DNA from: Lactobacillus pasteurii DSM 23907 = CRBIP 24.76
GTDB taxonomy: Bacteria > Bacillota > Bacilli > Lactobacillales > Lactobacillaceae
NCBI RefSeq assembly: GCF_000297025.1
Contig: NZ_CAKD01000029.1
Span: forward strand, 1-64,000
Direction: 5' to 3'
Length of the DNA: 64,000 nucleotides
The notes beneath the pieces are model-generated. The model was not told the origin of the DNA. It made no database searches and saw only the letters and a list, made by a program, of their open reading frames with translations. Shown one piece after another: positions 34,299 through 43,678 of this stretch. Made by a program: the position numbers and the translations under genes. How positions within the stretch are numbered: position 1 is the stretch's first letter; each line of letters opens with the position of its first letter.

Positions 34299-35129
34299 AT
34301 GGTTGAGCAGTCCCGGGCCGATTTGCGGCGCTTAAGTCAAGAACAAAATCATGAGTACAAACGAACCCTAGCTTTTGTTATCTTCTTAATCGTGGGCTTA
34401 GCCATGATTACAAGTACTTTTTTGAATCCTGCTTTTATGAAAAAGCAAATTCGAACTAGTAGCAACGAAGCGGTAATAGTTCGTCAGGTCAATGCCAATT
34501 TCGATGGGTTGTCGCAGCTGATTGGCGCAGATCATGAAGAAAATTCTAATTTATTGACCAGCAAGCAGACCAATCCAATTGCTGATCACATTATCGATTA
34601 CACTTTAGGCTTTCACTGGTTTAAAGTCAGCAACGAAAATTTAGCCAAAGAAATTCTTGATGATATCGAGGATAATGTTGGAAACGGCACTTCCAGCGAG
34701 GCGCAAACGATTTACAACAAATTGAAAAAGCAAAAGAGCAAGACATATGTAATTATTCAGGCTTTTGATCTGAATGTCGTTACTTTAGGCGCTAATATCG
34801 CCATGATCTTGCTAGTGGTGAATATCATTATTATTCTGGTGACGATCATTACTTTGATTTCGCTAATCAATGATATGAGAACCCGCTTGAAAGTAAAGGC
34901 CTTAATCCATGCGATAACTGGAGCAGGGATGTGGGCTGGCTTTTGGCTAATTTTAATCAGTGGCCTAATTGCGGTAATTCCTGTTTTCTTTAATGTAGAA
35001 ACGCCAGCTTTTGGTGCATTTGGCTATCTACTAGAAATCAGCAGCGGAGTTTTCTTAGAATTCGTAATTGCCGGCGCAATTATGTATGTAATCTGTGCAA
35101 TTCCGTGGCAATTATCAACGACAAATTGA
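34299..35129 (+). CDS. Hypothetical membrane protein paired with a TetR regulator
   Basis: I recognise no named family. The 276-residue protein has one membrane helix near the N terminus (about residues 26-44), an extracytoplasmic domain of about 110 residues, then three helices in the last 120 residues (about 160-185, 200-225, 240-268). This topology (one helix, outer domain, three helices) would suit a sensor or an export accessory. AAAGGGGAAAG precedes ATG 34299. A G-U-rich terminator follows. Confidence 0.7.
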   Translation: MVEQSRADLRRLSQEQNHEYKRTLAFVIFLIVGLAMITSTFLNPAFMKKQIRTSSNEAVIVRQVNANFDGLSQLIGADHEENSNLLTSKQTNPIADHIIDYTLGFHWFKVSNENLAKEILDDIEDNVGNGTSSEAQTIYNKLKKQKSKTYVIIQAFDLNVVTLGANIAMILLVVNIIIILVTIITLISLINDMRTRLKVKALIHAITGAGMWAGFWLILISGLIAVIPVFFNVETPAFGAFGYLLEISSGVFLEFVIAGAIMYVICAIPWQLSTTN

Positions 35130-35139
35130 TAACTTTAAA

Positions 35140-35167
35140 AGTCTGGAGAAATTCTAGGCTTTTTTTG
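35140..35167 (+). terminator. Terminator after the TetR-membrane protein unit
   Basis: AGTCTGGA pairs with TCTAGGCT (two G-U pairs) around GAAAT and is followed by a seven-T run. Confidence 0.7.
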
Positions 35168-35251
35168 AACCTTAAAAAATGCTAAACTGTTAAAAATTTT
35201 GTTACAATTAGACAAATAACTTTTTTCAAGAGTAGAGAGTAGGAAGATTAA

Positions 35252-36736
35252 ATGGGAAAAATAAAGCATCTCATCCTCATTCTGCTTGTTAGCTTGCTAG
35301 GATTATCTATTTCAACAGCAACGCCAGTTCAAGCTGCCAAACAGAATAAGGTTGAAGCAAACACAGTTTTGCAAAAGATTCAAAAAAGTAAGCAGCTGGT
35401 TGTCGGCACCTCAGCTGACTATCCACCACTTGAATTTACCGCTAGCGAAAACGGCAGCACTAAATATGTTGGGGTTGATATTGAGCTTGCCAAGGATATC
35501 GCTAAGGATTTGGGTGCTAAATTAGTGATCAAGAATATGTCCTTTGATTCATTGTTAGTTGCCCTTGAAACTGGCAAGGTCGACATGGTTATTTCAGCCA
35601 TGACTCCTACGCCAGAGCGGAAGAAGAGCGTGGACTTTTCTAAGATTTACTACCGTCCAAGTGGCGAATATTTCCTTATTAACAAGAAAGATCAAGCTAA
35701 GTACAAGTCTATCAAGGACTTTGCTGGTCAAACTTTAGGTGCGCAAACTGGTAGTATTCAATATGAATTGATCCAAAAGCAAATGAAAAAGAGCAAGGTT
35801 AAGGGCCTAGGCAAGATCAACAACCTGGTTTTGGCTTTGCAATCAGGCAAGGTAGCTGGGGTAGTTGTTGAAGAATTGATCGCTAAGGCTTATGCCCAAA
35901 ACAACAAGAACTTGCTTGCCGTTAGAAGTGATTTGAAAGAAGATCAAGCCGGCAACGCTGTTGCAATTGCCAAGGGTCAAACTGCTTTAGTTAAGAAGGT
36001 CAACCAAACCATCGACCGCGTTCAAAAAGACAAGTTGATCGATCAAAAGTACTTGCCAGCAGCTGCTAAATACATGAAAACAGCCAGCAAGAACAACTCA
36101 ATGAGCAAGTATCTCCCATACTTCATCAAAGGTTTAGGCTACACCGTTATTATCACGATCTTTTCAGTTTTAATCGGGGTCATTTTGGGAACAGTTTTTG
36201 CTTTGATGAGATTGTCCAATGTTAAAATTTTGCACGGCCTGGCAGTTGCCTACATTGAATTTATCCGTGGTACTCCGCAAATGGTGCAAATTCTGTTTGT
36301 TTACTTCGGCGTTGGCTACTTAATTTCCAACTTATCAGCTGTGGTCGCCGGAATTATTGCCATTGGGTTAAACTCGGCAGCATATGTGGCCGAAGATATT
36401 CGGTCCGGAATTGAGTCTATTGCCAAGGGTCAAACTGAAGCAGCCCGCAGTCTTGGTTTGAGTCAAGCTAAGACTTACCGCTACGTTATTATTCCACAAG
36501 CTTTGAAGAATATTTGGCCAGCACTAGGAAATGAGTTCATTACCTTGCTTAAGGATAGTTCTTTGGTATCTGTAATTGGGGTCTCTGAATTGATGTACCA
36601 AACTCAATTAGTCCAAACTTCAACCTACCGAGGCGTCTTGCCATTATTCATCGCAATGGTGATCTACTTTATTATGACTTTCACTTTGTCAAGAATTTTG
36701 AATTACTTTGAGAAACGGATGAAACACAATGACTAA
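35252..36736 (+). CDS. Fused substrate-binding/permease protein of an amino-acid ABC importer
   Basis: A 494-residue fusion with a signal peptide (MGKIK, hydrophobic core, cleavage near PVQAAKQ). A type-3 solute-binding domain follows: [33 protein letters not shown] and [14 protein letters not shown]. The C-terminal permease starts at about residue 285 and has the coupling loop [20 protein letters not shown]. It is a paralogue of the fusion at 22617-24239 but has no riboswitch ahead, so the substrate could be arginine, glutamine or another polar amino acid. The ATPase gene overlaps its end by 8 bases. Confidence 0.92.
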   Translation: MGKIKHLILILLVSLLGLSISTATPVQAAKQNKVEANTVLQKIQKSKQLVVGTSADYPPLEFTASENGSTKYVGVDIELAKDIAKDLGAKLVIKNMSFDSLLVALETGKVDMVISAMTPTPERKKSVDFSKIYYRPSGEYFLINKKDQAKYKSIKDFAGQTLGAQTGSIQYELIQKQMKKSKVKGLGKINNLVLALQSGKVAGVVVEELIAKAYAQNNKNLLAVRSDLKEDQAGNAVAIAKGQTALVKKVNQTIDRVQKDKLIDQKYLPAAAKYMKTASKNNSMSKYLPYFIKGLGYTVIITIFSVLIGVILGTVFALMRLSNVKILHGLAVAYIEFIRGTPQMVQILFVYFGVGYLISNLSAVVAGIIAIGLNSAAYVAEDIRSGIESIAKGQTEAARSLGLSQAKTYRYVIIPQALKNIWPALGNEFITLLKDSSLVSVIGVSELMYQTQLVQTSTYRGVLPLFIAMVIYFIMTFTLSRILNYFEKRMKHND

Positions 36737-37469
36737 TGCAATGATAAAAATCGACCACCTCAAGAAGCAATTTGGCGAAAATGAGGTTTTGAAAGATATT
36801 TCAGCTGAAGTAGATAAGGGACAAGTTATCTGCATTATCGGCCCATCTGGATCAGGAAAAAGTACTTTTTTGCGTTGTTTGAATGTGTTAGAGCATCCAA
36901 CTTCTGGTAAAATTGTCTTTGACGGTACTGATTTAGCACAATTAAAAGACGGCAAAGAGTTAGATCAATTGCGTGAAAAGATGGGAATGGTGTTCCAGAG
37001 TTTTAATCTTTTCCCAAATATGAACGTAATTGAAAATATCAAATTGGCACCAATGAAAGTTAAGGGCTTAAGCGAAGAAGAAGCTGAAAAGACAGCTTTA
37101 GAACTGCTTGAGCGCGTTGGCTTGAAGGATAGGGCTAAGCAATATCCATCTAGCCTATCTGGCGGTCAGCAGCAGCGTGTAGCCATTGCTAGAGCTTTGG
37201 CAATGAATCCTGAAGTGATGCTATTTGATGAACCAACTTCTGCTCTTGACCCAGAAATGGTTGGCGAAGTTTTGAAGACAATGCAGGACTTAGCCGAAAG
37301 CGGCATGACGATGGTTGTGGTAACGCACGAAATGGGCTTTGCTCGCGAAGTTGCAGATGAAATTTGGTTTATGGCCGATGGCTACTTGCAAGAACAAGGC
37401 AAGCCAGAAGAACTTTTTGCTAGTCCTAAGAGTCAAAGAGCAAAGGACTTTTTGGCTAAGGTGCTTTAG
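36729..37469 (+). CDS. Amino acid ABC transporter ATPase
   Basis: A 246-residue importer ATPase: Walker [24 protein letters not shown]-loop, [15 protein letters not shown] signature, [12 protein letters not shown] Walker B and VTHEMGFA switch. It overlaps the fused permease gene by 8 bases and forms the two-gene transporter with it. ATG 36729 is used. The internal ATG 36741 (MIKIDHLKK) is a less likely start. Confidence 0.93.
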   Translation: MTNAMIKIDHLKKQFGENEVLKDISAEVDKGQVICIIGPSGSGKSTFLRCLNVLEHPTSGKIVFDGTDLAQLKDGKELDQLREKMGMVFQSFNLFPNMNVIENIKLAPMKVKGLSEEEAEKTALELLERVGLKDRAKQYPSSLSGGQQQRVAIARALAMNPEVMLFDEPTSALDPEMVGEVLKTMQDLAESGMTMVVVTHEMGFAREVADEIWFMADGYLQEQGKPEELFASPKSQRAKDFLAKVL

Positions 37470-37499
37470 TTTCACTTAATTTTGGGGGCAGGAAGAAGT

Positions 37500-38453
37500 T
37501 TGACTTTAAAGCAATATTTTCGTTTCGTAAAGATTCACACATCGACTCTATCGCTGTTTGGCTATGGCCTTGGGGCAGCTATTATTTACTTGCTTAATGG
37601 TAATTGGAACTGGCAGAATTCTCTGATCTTTTTTGTCGCTTCGATGATTTTCGACAATATGATCACGGGAGTTAACACGGTGATGGATTATGTCATGGCT
37701 AAAGATGAACGCTTTAAAGAAATCAGCGTCATGACGGTTGAAAATATTTCAGTTAAACAAGCCTTTAGCGTAATTGGCTTGATGGTAACTTTAGGTGCCG
37801 GGCTTGGTTTATGGCTGTGTTTTAGGACTAATTGGATGTTGTTTTTCCTAGGTGGGGCAATGTTTTTGATTTTTGCCTTTTACACTTCAGGTCCATTCCC
37901 AATTTCGCGCATGCCACTGGGCGAAGCTTTCAGCGGTACGGCTCAGGGCTTAGGGATTCCATTTTTGTTTGTTTTCGTCAATGACAACTACAATCGCTTA
38001 TTGGCCTTGAACTTTACGCCCGCAGCTAATGGCTACAACTTCAGTATCACTGGCAACTTACGCGATTTGATCACGGTTGTTTTGATCTGCGTGCCGGCCT
38101 GGCTTTATACGTCAAACGTCATGCTGGCTGACAACTTATCAGACCGGGTGTTAGATGAAGCTAATGGCCGCCATACCTTACCCGTAGTCTTTGGAGCCAA
38201 GAAGGCGCTCTTGCTGTATCAGACTTTGGCTTATTTGCCATATCTCTTTATTGCAGCAGCGGCTTTATTGCACATTACGCCATATTTGAGCTTGCTGAGT
38301 TTATTGACTTTTCCTTTAATTAGAAAAAATGTTGAGACCTTCAGAAAAAGGCAGGTTAAATCTGAGACTTTCGTGACGGCTTTGCAGAACTTTCAGATTG
38401 TAACTACGGCGCAGATTATTACGATTACGCTAGGGGTTTGGCTTAAGTTTTAG
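37500..38453 (+). CDS. UbiA-family prenyltransferase (MenA-like)
   Basis: A 317-residue membrane enzyme with about eight helices and the two Asp-rich motifs of UbiA transferases: NTVMDYVMAKDE near residue 70 and DNLSDRVLDEANGRHTLP near residue 210. These transfer a polyprenyl chain onto an aromatic ring, as in menaquinone synthesis by MenA. No other quinone gene is near. TTG 37500 is preferred because AGGAAG lies 6 bases upstream. The open frame extends to TTG 37482. Lactobacilli of this group often keep partial menaquinone pathways, so a scavenging role is possible. Confidence 0.83.
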   Translation: MTLKQYFRFVKIHTSTLSLFGYGLGAAIIYLLNGNWNWQNSLIFFVASMIFDNMITGVNTVMDYVMAKDERFKEISVMTVENISVKQAFSVIGLMVTLGAGLGLWLCFRTNWMLFFLGGAMFLIFAFYTSGPFPISRMPLGEAFSGTAQGLGIPFLFVFVNDNYNRLLALNFTPAANGYNFSITGNLRDLITVVLICVPAWLYTSNVMLADNLSDRVLDEANGRHTLPVVFGAKKALLLYQTLAYLPYLFIAAAALLHITPYLSLLSLLTFPLIRKNVETFRKRQVKSETFVTALQNFQIVTTAQIITITLGVWLKF

Positions 38454-38459
38454 TCAAAC

Positions 38460-38502
38460 AAAAGGCTGTTTATCCTTAAAAACTAGGATAGACAGCCTTT
38501 TT
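38460..38502. terminator. Terminator between the UbiA gene and the CAP-domain gene
   Basis: AAAGGCTGT plus TATCCT pair with AGGATA plus ACAGCCTTT around an A-rich loop and end in a T run; convergent genes can share it. Confidence 0.87.
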
Positions 38503-38519
38503 ACTTTAGAAAAATTTAC

Positions 38520-39731
38520 CTAGGCAAGTTCAATTACTAGACTGCGGATAAATTCGGTATGTTTCCATTGACCCTTTTTTAGTGAGTCAAAGTAGTATTG
38601 ATCGTCATTTTCGTTAGGAGTAGGGTTAATAATTGCCCAAAGCTTGGCTCCTTGACTTGAGAAGGCAGACTTTAATTCTTTTTGCTTAGAAACTTTTTGA
38701 TAGGTTTTAGCCTTTTTCCGTCTAAGTTTGACACTTTGGCTAGATGGTGAAACTAAGTTAAACAGCTTGAAGCTGTAGCTGTAGATTCCCTTGATGTCGA
38801 CTGAATATGCATGCCCAGCAATTAACGGAGTAGCACCAGGGGAGTAGGTGATGATCGTCTTGAAGTTGCCATAGCCTGAGCTAGAGTAGTTCTTGACATT
38901 TTCAGCCTGGTAGCTCTTGCCACTGTCGCGGTCAGTGATTCTGATCTTTGGCTTATTGGTGTAGCTGCGACTAGACAAGTACAATGACCAAGCAATATTT
39001 GGTCCTTTAGTGATTTCAATTGGAAATACTCCCGTGTTTGGGTAGGCAACGACTTCTTGAGACGGTGCTCTGAACAAATCGCTGATGTTTAAGACTTTTT
39101 GCACAGAATAGCGGTAGCCGTTTGAGCCATAGACTGCACCGATACCAGTTGAGGATAATCTAGTTGAAAGAATCCAAGCTCGGTGTCCTGTATCTGAGCC
39201 GCTTAAATTGTATTGGTCAGTCAATAAGTCAGTAATGACATCACCAGCTGACTCGTTGTTGACGTTGAAGTTTAAGTTGGAAGTTTCGGTAACATCTTGC
39301 GCCAGCTTCCACACTTCCTTGTCAATGTAGCTTGGCCGAGTTTCTGATGGTAGGCCGTGTTGATTGACAAAGGGGTTAGCGTTGATTGCGGCCATGACAG
39401 CGGCCGCTTTTTGTGCATTTTCGTTAGCTGTCCTAGTGGTGATAATTGGCGCTAATCCAAACAAGCTTCGATAGTAGTTGATATAGTTTAATTGAGTATC
39501 TATGTATCCATTGCTCAATTCCCCAGCTGAAAAGCCATTTCCCAGTACTGGCTTTTGGCTGTAGAGATTATTTGGATTATAGTGAGTCTTATTCAAATTG
39601 GCATACTCTTTTTGCCAGGTGTGAACTTGCGTGGTTTCGCCTTGGCTGAAAGTAGCCGCTTGAATAGGGCTAGCCATGCTAAAAGCTAGTCCGATAGCTA
39701 AACTGATACTGATAATTTTGCCTTTAAGCAT
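38520..39731 (-). CDS. Secreted CAP (SCP/PR1)-domain protein
   Basis: A 403-residue exported protein. The signal peptide ends near ASPIQAAT (about residue 26). The CAP domain covers about residues 65-215: IDTQLNYINYYRSLFGLAPI, then QKAAAVMAAINANPFVNQHG and ESAGDVITDLLTDQYNLSG, then GHRAWILSTRLSSTGIGAVYG, where GHR-W-IL and G-G are family hallmarks. The rest is a beta-rich domain and a Lys-rich linker, then a domain of unknown type. CAP proteins bind or cleave wall or lipid ligands in bacteria, but the role is unproven here. AGAAGGGGGG precedes ATG 39731. Confidence 0.87.
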   Translation of the reverse strand: MLKGKIISISLAIGLAFSMASPIQAATFSQGETTQVHTWQKEYANLNKTHYNPNNLYSQKPVLGNGFSAGELSNGYIDTQLNYINYYRSLFGLAPIITTRTANENAQKAAAVMAAINANPFVNQHGLPSETRPSYIDKEVWKLAQDVTETSNLNFNVNNESAGDVITDLLTDQYNLSGSDTGHRAWILSTRLSSTGIGAVYGSNGYRYSVQKVLNISDLFRAPSQEVVAYPNTGVFPIEITKGPNIAWSLYLSSRSYTNKPKIRITDRDSGKSYQAENVKNYSSSGYGNFKTIITYSPGATPLIAGHAYSVDIKGIYSYSFKLFNLVSPSSQSVKLRRKKAKTYQKVSKQKELKSAFSSQGAKLWAIINPTPNENDDQYYFDSLKKGQWKHTEFIRSLVIELA

Positions 39732-39885
39732 GGAAATCGCCCCCCTTCTACTTTCCCTATCTTAATTATAACCTTTATGTAAGGGCTTTTAAAAAATTTA
39801 AACTCATATTTTTGTTTTTTATTAATTCTAATTGCGTATAATTAGGGAAGTGACAATAAATATGAATTAATCGAGGAAAATAATT

Positions 39886-40968
39886 ATGACTAAAAAAACG
39901 CAAGTAGGATTATTATTTGGTGGAAATTCTTCTGAATATGAAGTTTCGATCATGTCTGGTAGCAACATTTACGATGCAATTGACAAAGACAAGTTCGACG
40001 TTCACCCAATTTGGGTGACTAATGATGGCTACTTTGCTAGCGAAGAAGATTCTTTCAAGGTTTTGAAGGATCCAAAATACCAAGTCCAAAATCCAGGCAA
40101 GGTAGCTAACTTGTCTAACTTGATCGAATTGACTAAGCTAGCTGAAATCGATGTCTTCTTCCCAATCGTTCACGGCAATTTAGGTGAAGATGGTGGTTTG
40201 CAAGGCTTATTCAGAATCTTGGACAAGCCATTTGTCGGCGATGACATCTTGGCAGCTGCTGTAACGATGGACAAGGAATTTACCAAGATCTTGGCTCAAA
40301 GAGTTGGCATCAATGTTGCTGACTGGATCAGCATCAAGCGCTTTGAATATAACGATAAGGATAACCAAAAGACTGACTACGACTATGTAGCAAGCAAATT
40401 AGGAGGCGATTTGTTCGTTAAGCCTTCTAACCAAGGTTCATCAGTTGGGGTAAGCCATGTAACTAACAAGGAAGAATATCAAGCAGCTTTAGCTGAAGCC
40501 TTCAAGTACGACGACAAGGTTTTGGTTGAAGAAACTATTCATGGTACTGAAGTAGAAACTGCCGTACTTGGCAATGACGACCCAATTGTTGCTGGCGTTG
40601 GTCAAATCATCAATGCGGCTGATTCTTTCTACACTTACGAAAACAAGTACGACGATAATTCAACTTCTAAGTTGGAAATTCCAGCTAACATTCCAGCTGA
40701 AACAGTCGAACAAATTCGCGCAAATGCCCTTAAGCTCTTTAGAGTAACTGAATGCTCAGGTCTTGCTCGAATCGACTCAATGCTCACTCCAGAAGGCAAG
40801 ATCGTCTTGACTGAACTTAACGCCTTGCCAGGATTTACCAACATTAGTATGTATCCAAAGTTGTTTGAAGAAGCTGGCATTCCTTACACTGAATTGATTA
40901 CCAAGCTAATTGAAGCTGGTCAAGCTAGATACGCTCACAAGAAGACCTTGCTTCACAAGCATGATTAA
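39886..40968 (+). CDS. ddl: D-alanine--D-alanine ligase
   Basis: A 360-residue ATP-grasp ligase that makes the D-Ala-D-Ala end of peptidoglycan precursors. Motifs are LLFGGNSSEYEVSIMSG, FPIVHGNLGEDGGLQGLF, KPSNQGSSVGVSHV and TELNALPGFTNISMYP. The omega-loop reads FYTYENKYDD, where the first Tyr is the residue that marks D-Ala-D-Ala rather than D-Ala-D-Lac ligases (Phe in those). Vancomycin-sensitive precursors are therefore expected. A TATAAT -10 is at 39837-39842, and GAGGAAA precedes ATG 39886. Confidence 0.95.
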   Translation: MTKKTQVGLLFGGNSSEYEVSIMSGSNIYDAIDKDKFDVHPIWVTNDGYFASEEDSFKVLKDPKYQVQNPGKVANLSNLIELTKLAEIDVFFPIVHGNLGEDGGLQGLFRILDKPFVGDDILAAAVTMDKEFTKILAQRVGINVADWISIKRFEYNDKDNQKTDYDYVASKLGGDLFVKPSNQGSSVGVSHVTNKEEYQAALAEAFKYDDKVLVEETIHGTEVETAVLGNDDPIVAGVGQIINAADSFYTYENKYDDNSTSKLEIPANIPAETVEQIRANALKLFRVTECSGLARIDSMLTPEGKIVLTELNALPGFTNISMYPKLFEEAGIPYTELITKLIEAGQARYAHKKTLLHKHD

Positions 40969-40986
40969 GATTTAGGTGGGAGTTTT

Positions 40987-41727
40987 TTGGAAAAGATGAC
41001 GGTTGATAAACACGAATTCGAAGAATTGCTTGCTCCTTCGCAAGTAGCTAAGGAACTAGGCGTAAGTCCAGCAACTTTGCGCAATTATTCTACGATTGTT
41101 GAAAAGGTAACGGCCAATGGCGATTACTATGAACGCAATAAGCGCAACTCTCGCTTATATCGAAAGCAAGACTTGGCAGATTTGCAGGCTTTGCACAAAT
41201 TGTCGCAAGACCATGGCTTGACTCTGCAGCAAGCAGCTAGACAAATTTTTGCCGTAAGCGAAGTTAAAGAAGATACAGCTGACAAGCAGGCCTTGTCGAC
41301 AGAAATGATGAACGACAAACAAGTGATCAAGTTGCTAGAGGCCTTGAGTCAGACGATTGCTAACCAAAATCAAGCCATCAAGGACTTGCAAGAGCAGCTG
41401 GCTAAGATTCAAGAGCAAAACCAAACCTTGCTTGAAAGTCAAAAGCTAGCTAAGCCAAAGAGTGAAGTTGATCCAGAAATTGAAGCCTTGCCAGATATCT
41501 CTGGCATTGTCATTCAAGGTCAAACCAAGGAAGAAAAGAGTCCTGAGGACAAGCGCAAAGAAGTAGCAGCGGACATGATGAAGAGCGAGGATCAAGTTCG
41601 CGACGAGATTCTGAATAAAGCAAAGGAAAATGCCAAAAAACGCGCGACTGCCAATGTTCACCGGACTTTGGAGGATATGCAGCTGCCAAAGAAGAAAAAA
41701 CATTGGTGGCAAAGATTTTTAAATTAG
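40987..41727 (+). CDS. MerR-like DNA-binding protein with coiled coil and basic aromatic tail
   Basis: A 246-residue protein of no named family. The N terminus is a MerR-type helix-turn-helix (LAPSQVAKELGVSPATLRNY) followed by NSRLYRKQDL, the usual wing. Residues 105-160 form a coiled coil (LLEALSQTIANQNQAIKDLQ onward). A charged, helical segment follows. The last residues KKKKHWWQRFLN form a short basic, aromatic end that could insert in a membrane. The layout recalls RacA- or Noc-like chromosome-anchoring proteins more than ligand-binding MerR regulators. It lies 18 bases after ddl. Start TTG 40987 or ATG 40996. Confidence 0.72.
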   Translation: MEKMTVDKHEFEELLAPSQVAKELGVSPATLRNYSTIVEKVTANGDYYERNKRNSRLYRKQDLADLQALHKLSQDHGLTLQQAARQIFAVSEVKEDTADKQALSTEMMNDKQVIKLLEALSQTIANQNQAIKDLQEQLAKIQEQNQTLLESQKLAKPKSEVDPEIEALPDISGIVIQGQTKEEKSPEDKRKEVAADMMKSEDQVRDEILNKAKENAKKRATANVHRTLEDMQLPKKKKHWWQRFLN

Positions 41728-41739
41728 TTAAGATTTACT

Positions 41740-41768
41740 AAGACGGCTTTCAAAGAGGCCGTCTTTTG
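41740..41768 (+). terminator. Terminator after the MerR-like gene
   Basis: AAGACGGC pairs with GCCGTCTT around a 10-base loop and is followed by TTG TTT. Confidence 0.8.
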
Positions 41769-41810
41769 TTTATAACAGATAAGACAGCAATTTACGAAAA
41801 GGATGACACA

Positions 41811-42920
41811 ATGAAGATAAATAAAAAGCGTTTAGTAGCTGCCTTAATTGCGTTAGTTGTGGGGCTTGCAGCTACTTGGGCGACTTACTTTGCGACAGAT
41901 ATCTATCAAAAGCATGACGTAGCGGTGATTGTCGACAAGAAGATCGAGGAGAAGTTGATTGGGAAGAATGTCGACGTCTACAAGAATAAGGACGAAACTA
42001 GAGAGCAGATTCTGCACCTGAAGGTGTTGTCAGGCAAGGACAAGGGGCAGACTTTTACCGTTAAGAACCAATACTATCCATCTCAATTGGTAACTCAGAA
42101 GTACCAAGCTGGGCAGCGAGTTTTCATCAGTATTAAGAAAACGAGCATTGCCTTGATCAACCCTAAGCGCGACTGGGTCTTGGTGTTAATTTTGACGATT
42201 ACGATCAGCCTGATGATTCTCTTAGCGGGTAAATTTACCATTGCTTTGTTAGTTTCGATGGCTTTAAGCTGGATTGTCTTTTACGGGGTTATCTTGTGGG
42301 ATGTGAAGCTAAACGGCAGTCAGATTATCTTGATCTTTGGCCTAGCGGATGTGGTCTTTTCTTTCATCAGTTTGCTGATAGTGCAAGGCTTTAACAAAAA
42401 AATGTTGGTGACTTGGATGGCAACTTTGCTAGGAATCTTTGTCTCTTTTGCTCTGAGTTATTTGATTATGCAGCTGACTGGGCAAACAGAGATGCGCTAT
42501 GAAACTGGCGACTATGCAACCCAAGACCCAAGAGGAATTTTCCTTGCTCAAACGCTCTTAGGGGTTCTAGGAGCGGTGATGGATGAGTCAACGGATATTA
42601 TCTCAAGTCTGTATGAAATCATTCAGCACCGGCCTGACATTACGCCTAAGGAGCTAATGAAGAGCGGGAGAACGATGGGGCAAGAAATCATGGGACCACT
42701 AATCAATGTCTTAGTCTTGATCTTTATGGCGGAAGAGTTGCCAATGACCATTCTTTATTTAAGAGACAACAACACGATTAGCTCTTCATTTGGCTTTACC
42801 TTGTCGCTTGGCGCCACTCAGAGCGTAATTTCAGCCATAAGTATTGTGCTGACGGTAATTATTGCGACAGCTTGCAGCTTGTTGTTTTTGAAAGATAAAC
42901 AAAAGAAAGGGCAGAAATGA
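41811..42920 (+). CDS. YibE/F-family membrane protein, larger subunit
   Basis: A 369-residue protein. One N-terminal helix (about residues 7-27) is followed by a beta-rich extracytoplasmic domain (VDVYKNKDETREQILHLKVL; FTVKNQYYPSQLV), then seven or so helices. The family core has the conserved GAVMDESTDIISSLYEI and SGRTMGQEIMGPLINVLVL segments. YibE/F proteins are predicted transporters of unknown substrate. ATG 41811 with AAAAGGAT is chosen over the upstream in-frame start. The next gene overlaps by 4 bases (ATGA). Confidence 0.85.
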   Translation: MKINKKRLVAALIALVVGLAATWATYFATDIYQKHDVAVIVDKKIEEKLIGKNVDVYKNKDETREQILHLKVLSGKDKGQTFTVKNQYYPSQLVTQKYQAGQRVFISIKKTSIALINPKRDWVLVLILTITISLMILLAGKFTIALLVSMALSWIVFYGVILWDVKLNGSQIILIFGLADVVFSFISLLIVQGFNKKMLVTWMATLLGIFVSFALSYLIMQLTGQTEMRYETGDYATQDPRGIFLAQTLLGVLGAVMDESTDIISSLYEIIQHRPDITPKELMKSGRTMGQEIMGPLINVLVLIFMAEELPMTILYLRDNNTISSSFGFTLSLGATQSVISAISIVLTVIIATACSLLFLKDKQKKGQK

Positions 42921-43678
42921 GTACCTTATTAGCGTTGACTATTGTGCTGGCTATTTTGATGACCATTGTTGGAGCTGAAACAGGAATCAGATCGTTTTTT
43001 AGCGTTTTGATCAATACCTTGCTTTTGATTTTGGTGGCGGTCTTGATTTCATGGGGAATTTCGATACCGATTATTACCCTGATTTTTATTCCGCTTAAAT
43101 TAGCGACGATTATTTTTCTAGGAACGCACGACTACACAGTGGCTAAGAATTCATTTACCGTAGCTTTTAGTGTATGTTTATTAGTAGGAGTTTTAATTCT
43201 AATTGGACAATGGCTAGCGCAAGCAGCTGGTCTGGGACCAGAAGCTGGTGAAGTCTTAGTTGGCTTGTCGCAGATGCCAGGCTTAAGCTATCCAGAAATT
43301 GCGGTAACGGTGGCCATCTTTTCGACTTTGGGTGCGATTGCGGAAGCTGCCGTTGCCATGAATTCGGGACTATTAGAATTGAAGAAGCACAACCCCGCAA
43401 TTAGCCGCAAGCAGCTAGAAAAAAGTGGGGCAGCAATTGGCCGAGATATTCTTGGAACGTCAATGAATACTATTTTATTCGGGATGTTCGGCAGTTTCTT
43501 GTCATTATTTTTGTGGTATTTCCGATTAGGCTATACTTTTGGTGAAGTTATGAATGAGAAGCTCTTTGTCAATGAAGCCTTGATTATCATGTATTCATTG
43601 ATTGGCGTATTATTGACGGTTCCTTTGTCAACATATCTCTTAAGCCGGAAGATGACAGAAACAAAGGTGAAAAAATGA
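42917..43678 (+). CDS. YibE/F-family membrane protein, smaller subunit
   Basis: A 253-residue protein with about seven helices and the same core pattern as its neighbour: FSTLGAIAEAAVAMNSGLLEL and SGAAIGRDILGTSMNTILF. The two proteins are homologous and overlap by ATGA, so they probably form a hetero-complex. The outer domain of the larger one is missing here. Confidence 0.85.
   Translation: MSTLLALTIVLAILMTIVGAETGIRSFFSVLINTLLLILVAVLISWGISIPIITLIFIPLKLATIIFLGTHDYTVAKNSFTVAFSVCLLVGVLILIGQWLAQAAGLGPEAGEVLVGLSQMPGLSYPEIAVTVAIFSTLGAIAEAAVAMNSGLLELKKHNPAISRKQLEKSGAAIGRDILGTSMNTILFGMFGSFLSLFLWYFRLGYTFGEVMNEKLFVNEALIIMYSLIGVLLTVPLSTYLLSRKMTETKVKK

Noticed and set aside
34299-35129. A bacteriocin or toxin-antitoxin system formed by the TetR gene and the membrane protein
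   Set aside because: The protein is too large and has no toxin-like features; nothing in the sequence supports this.
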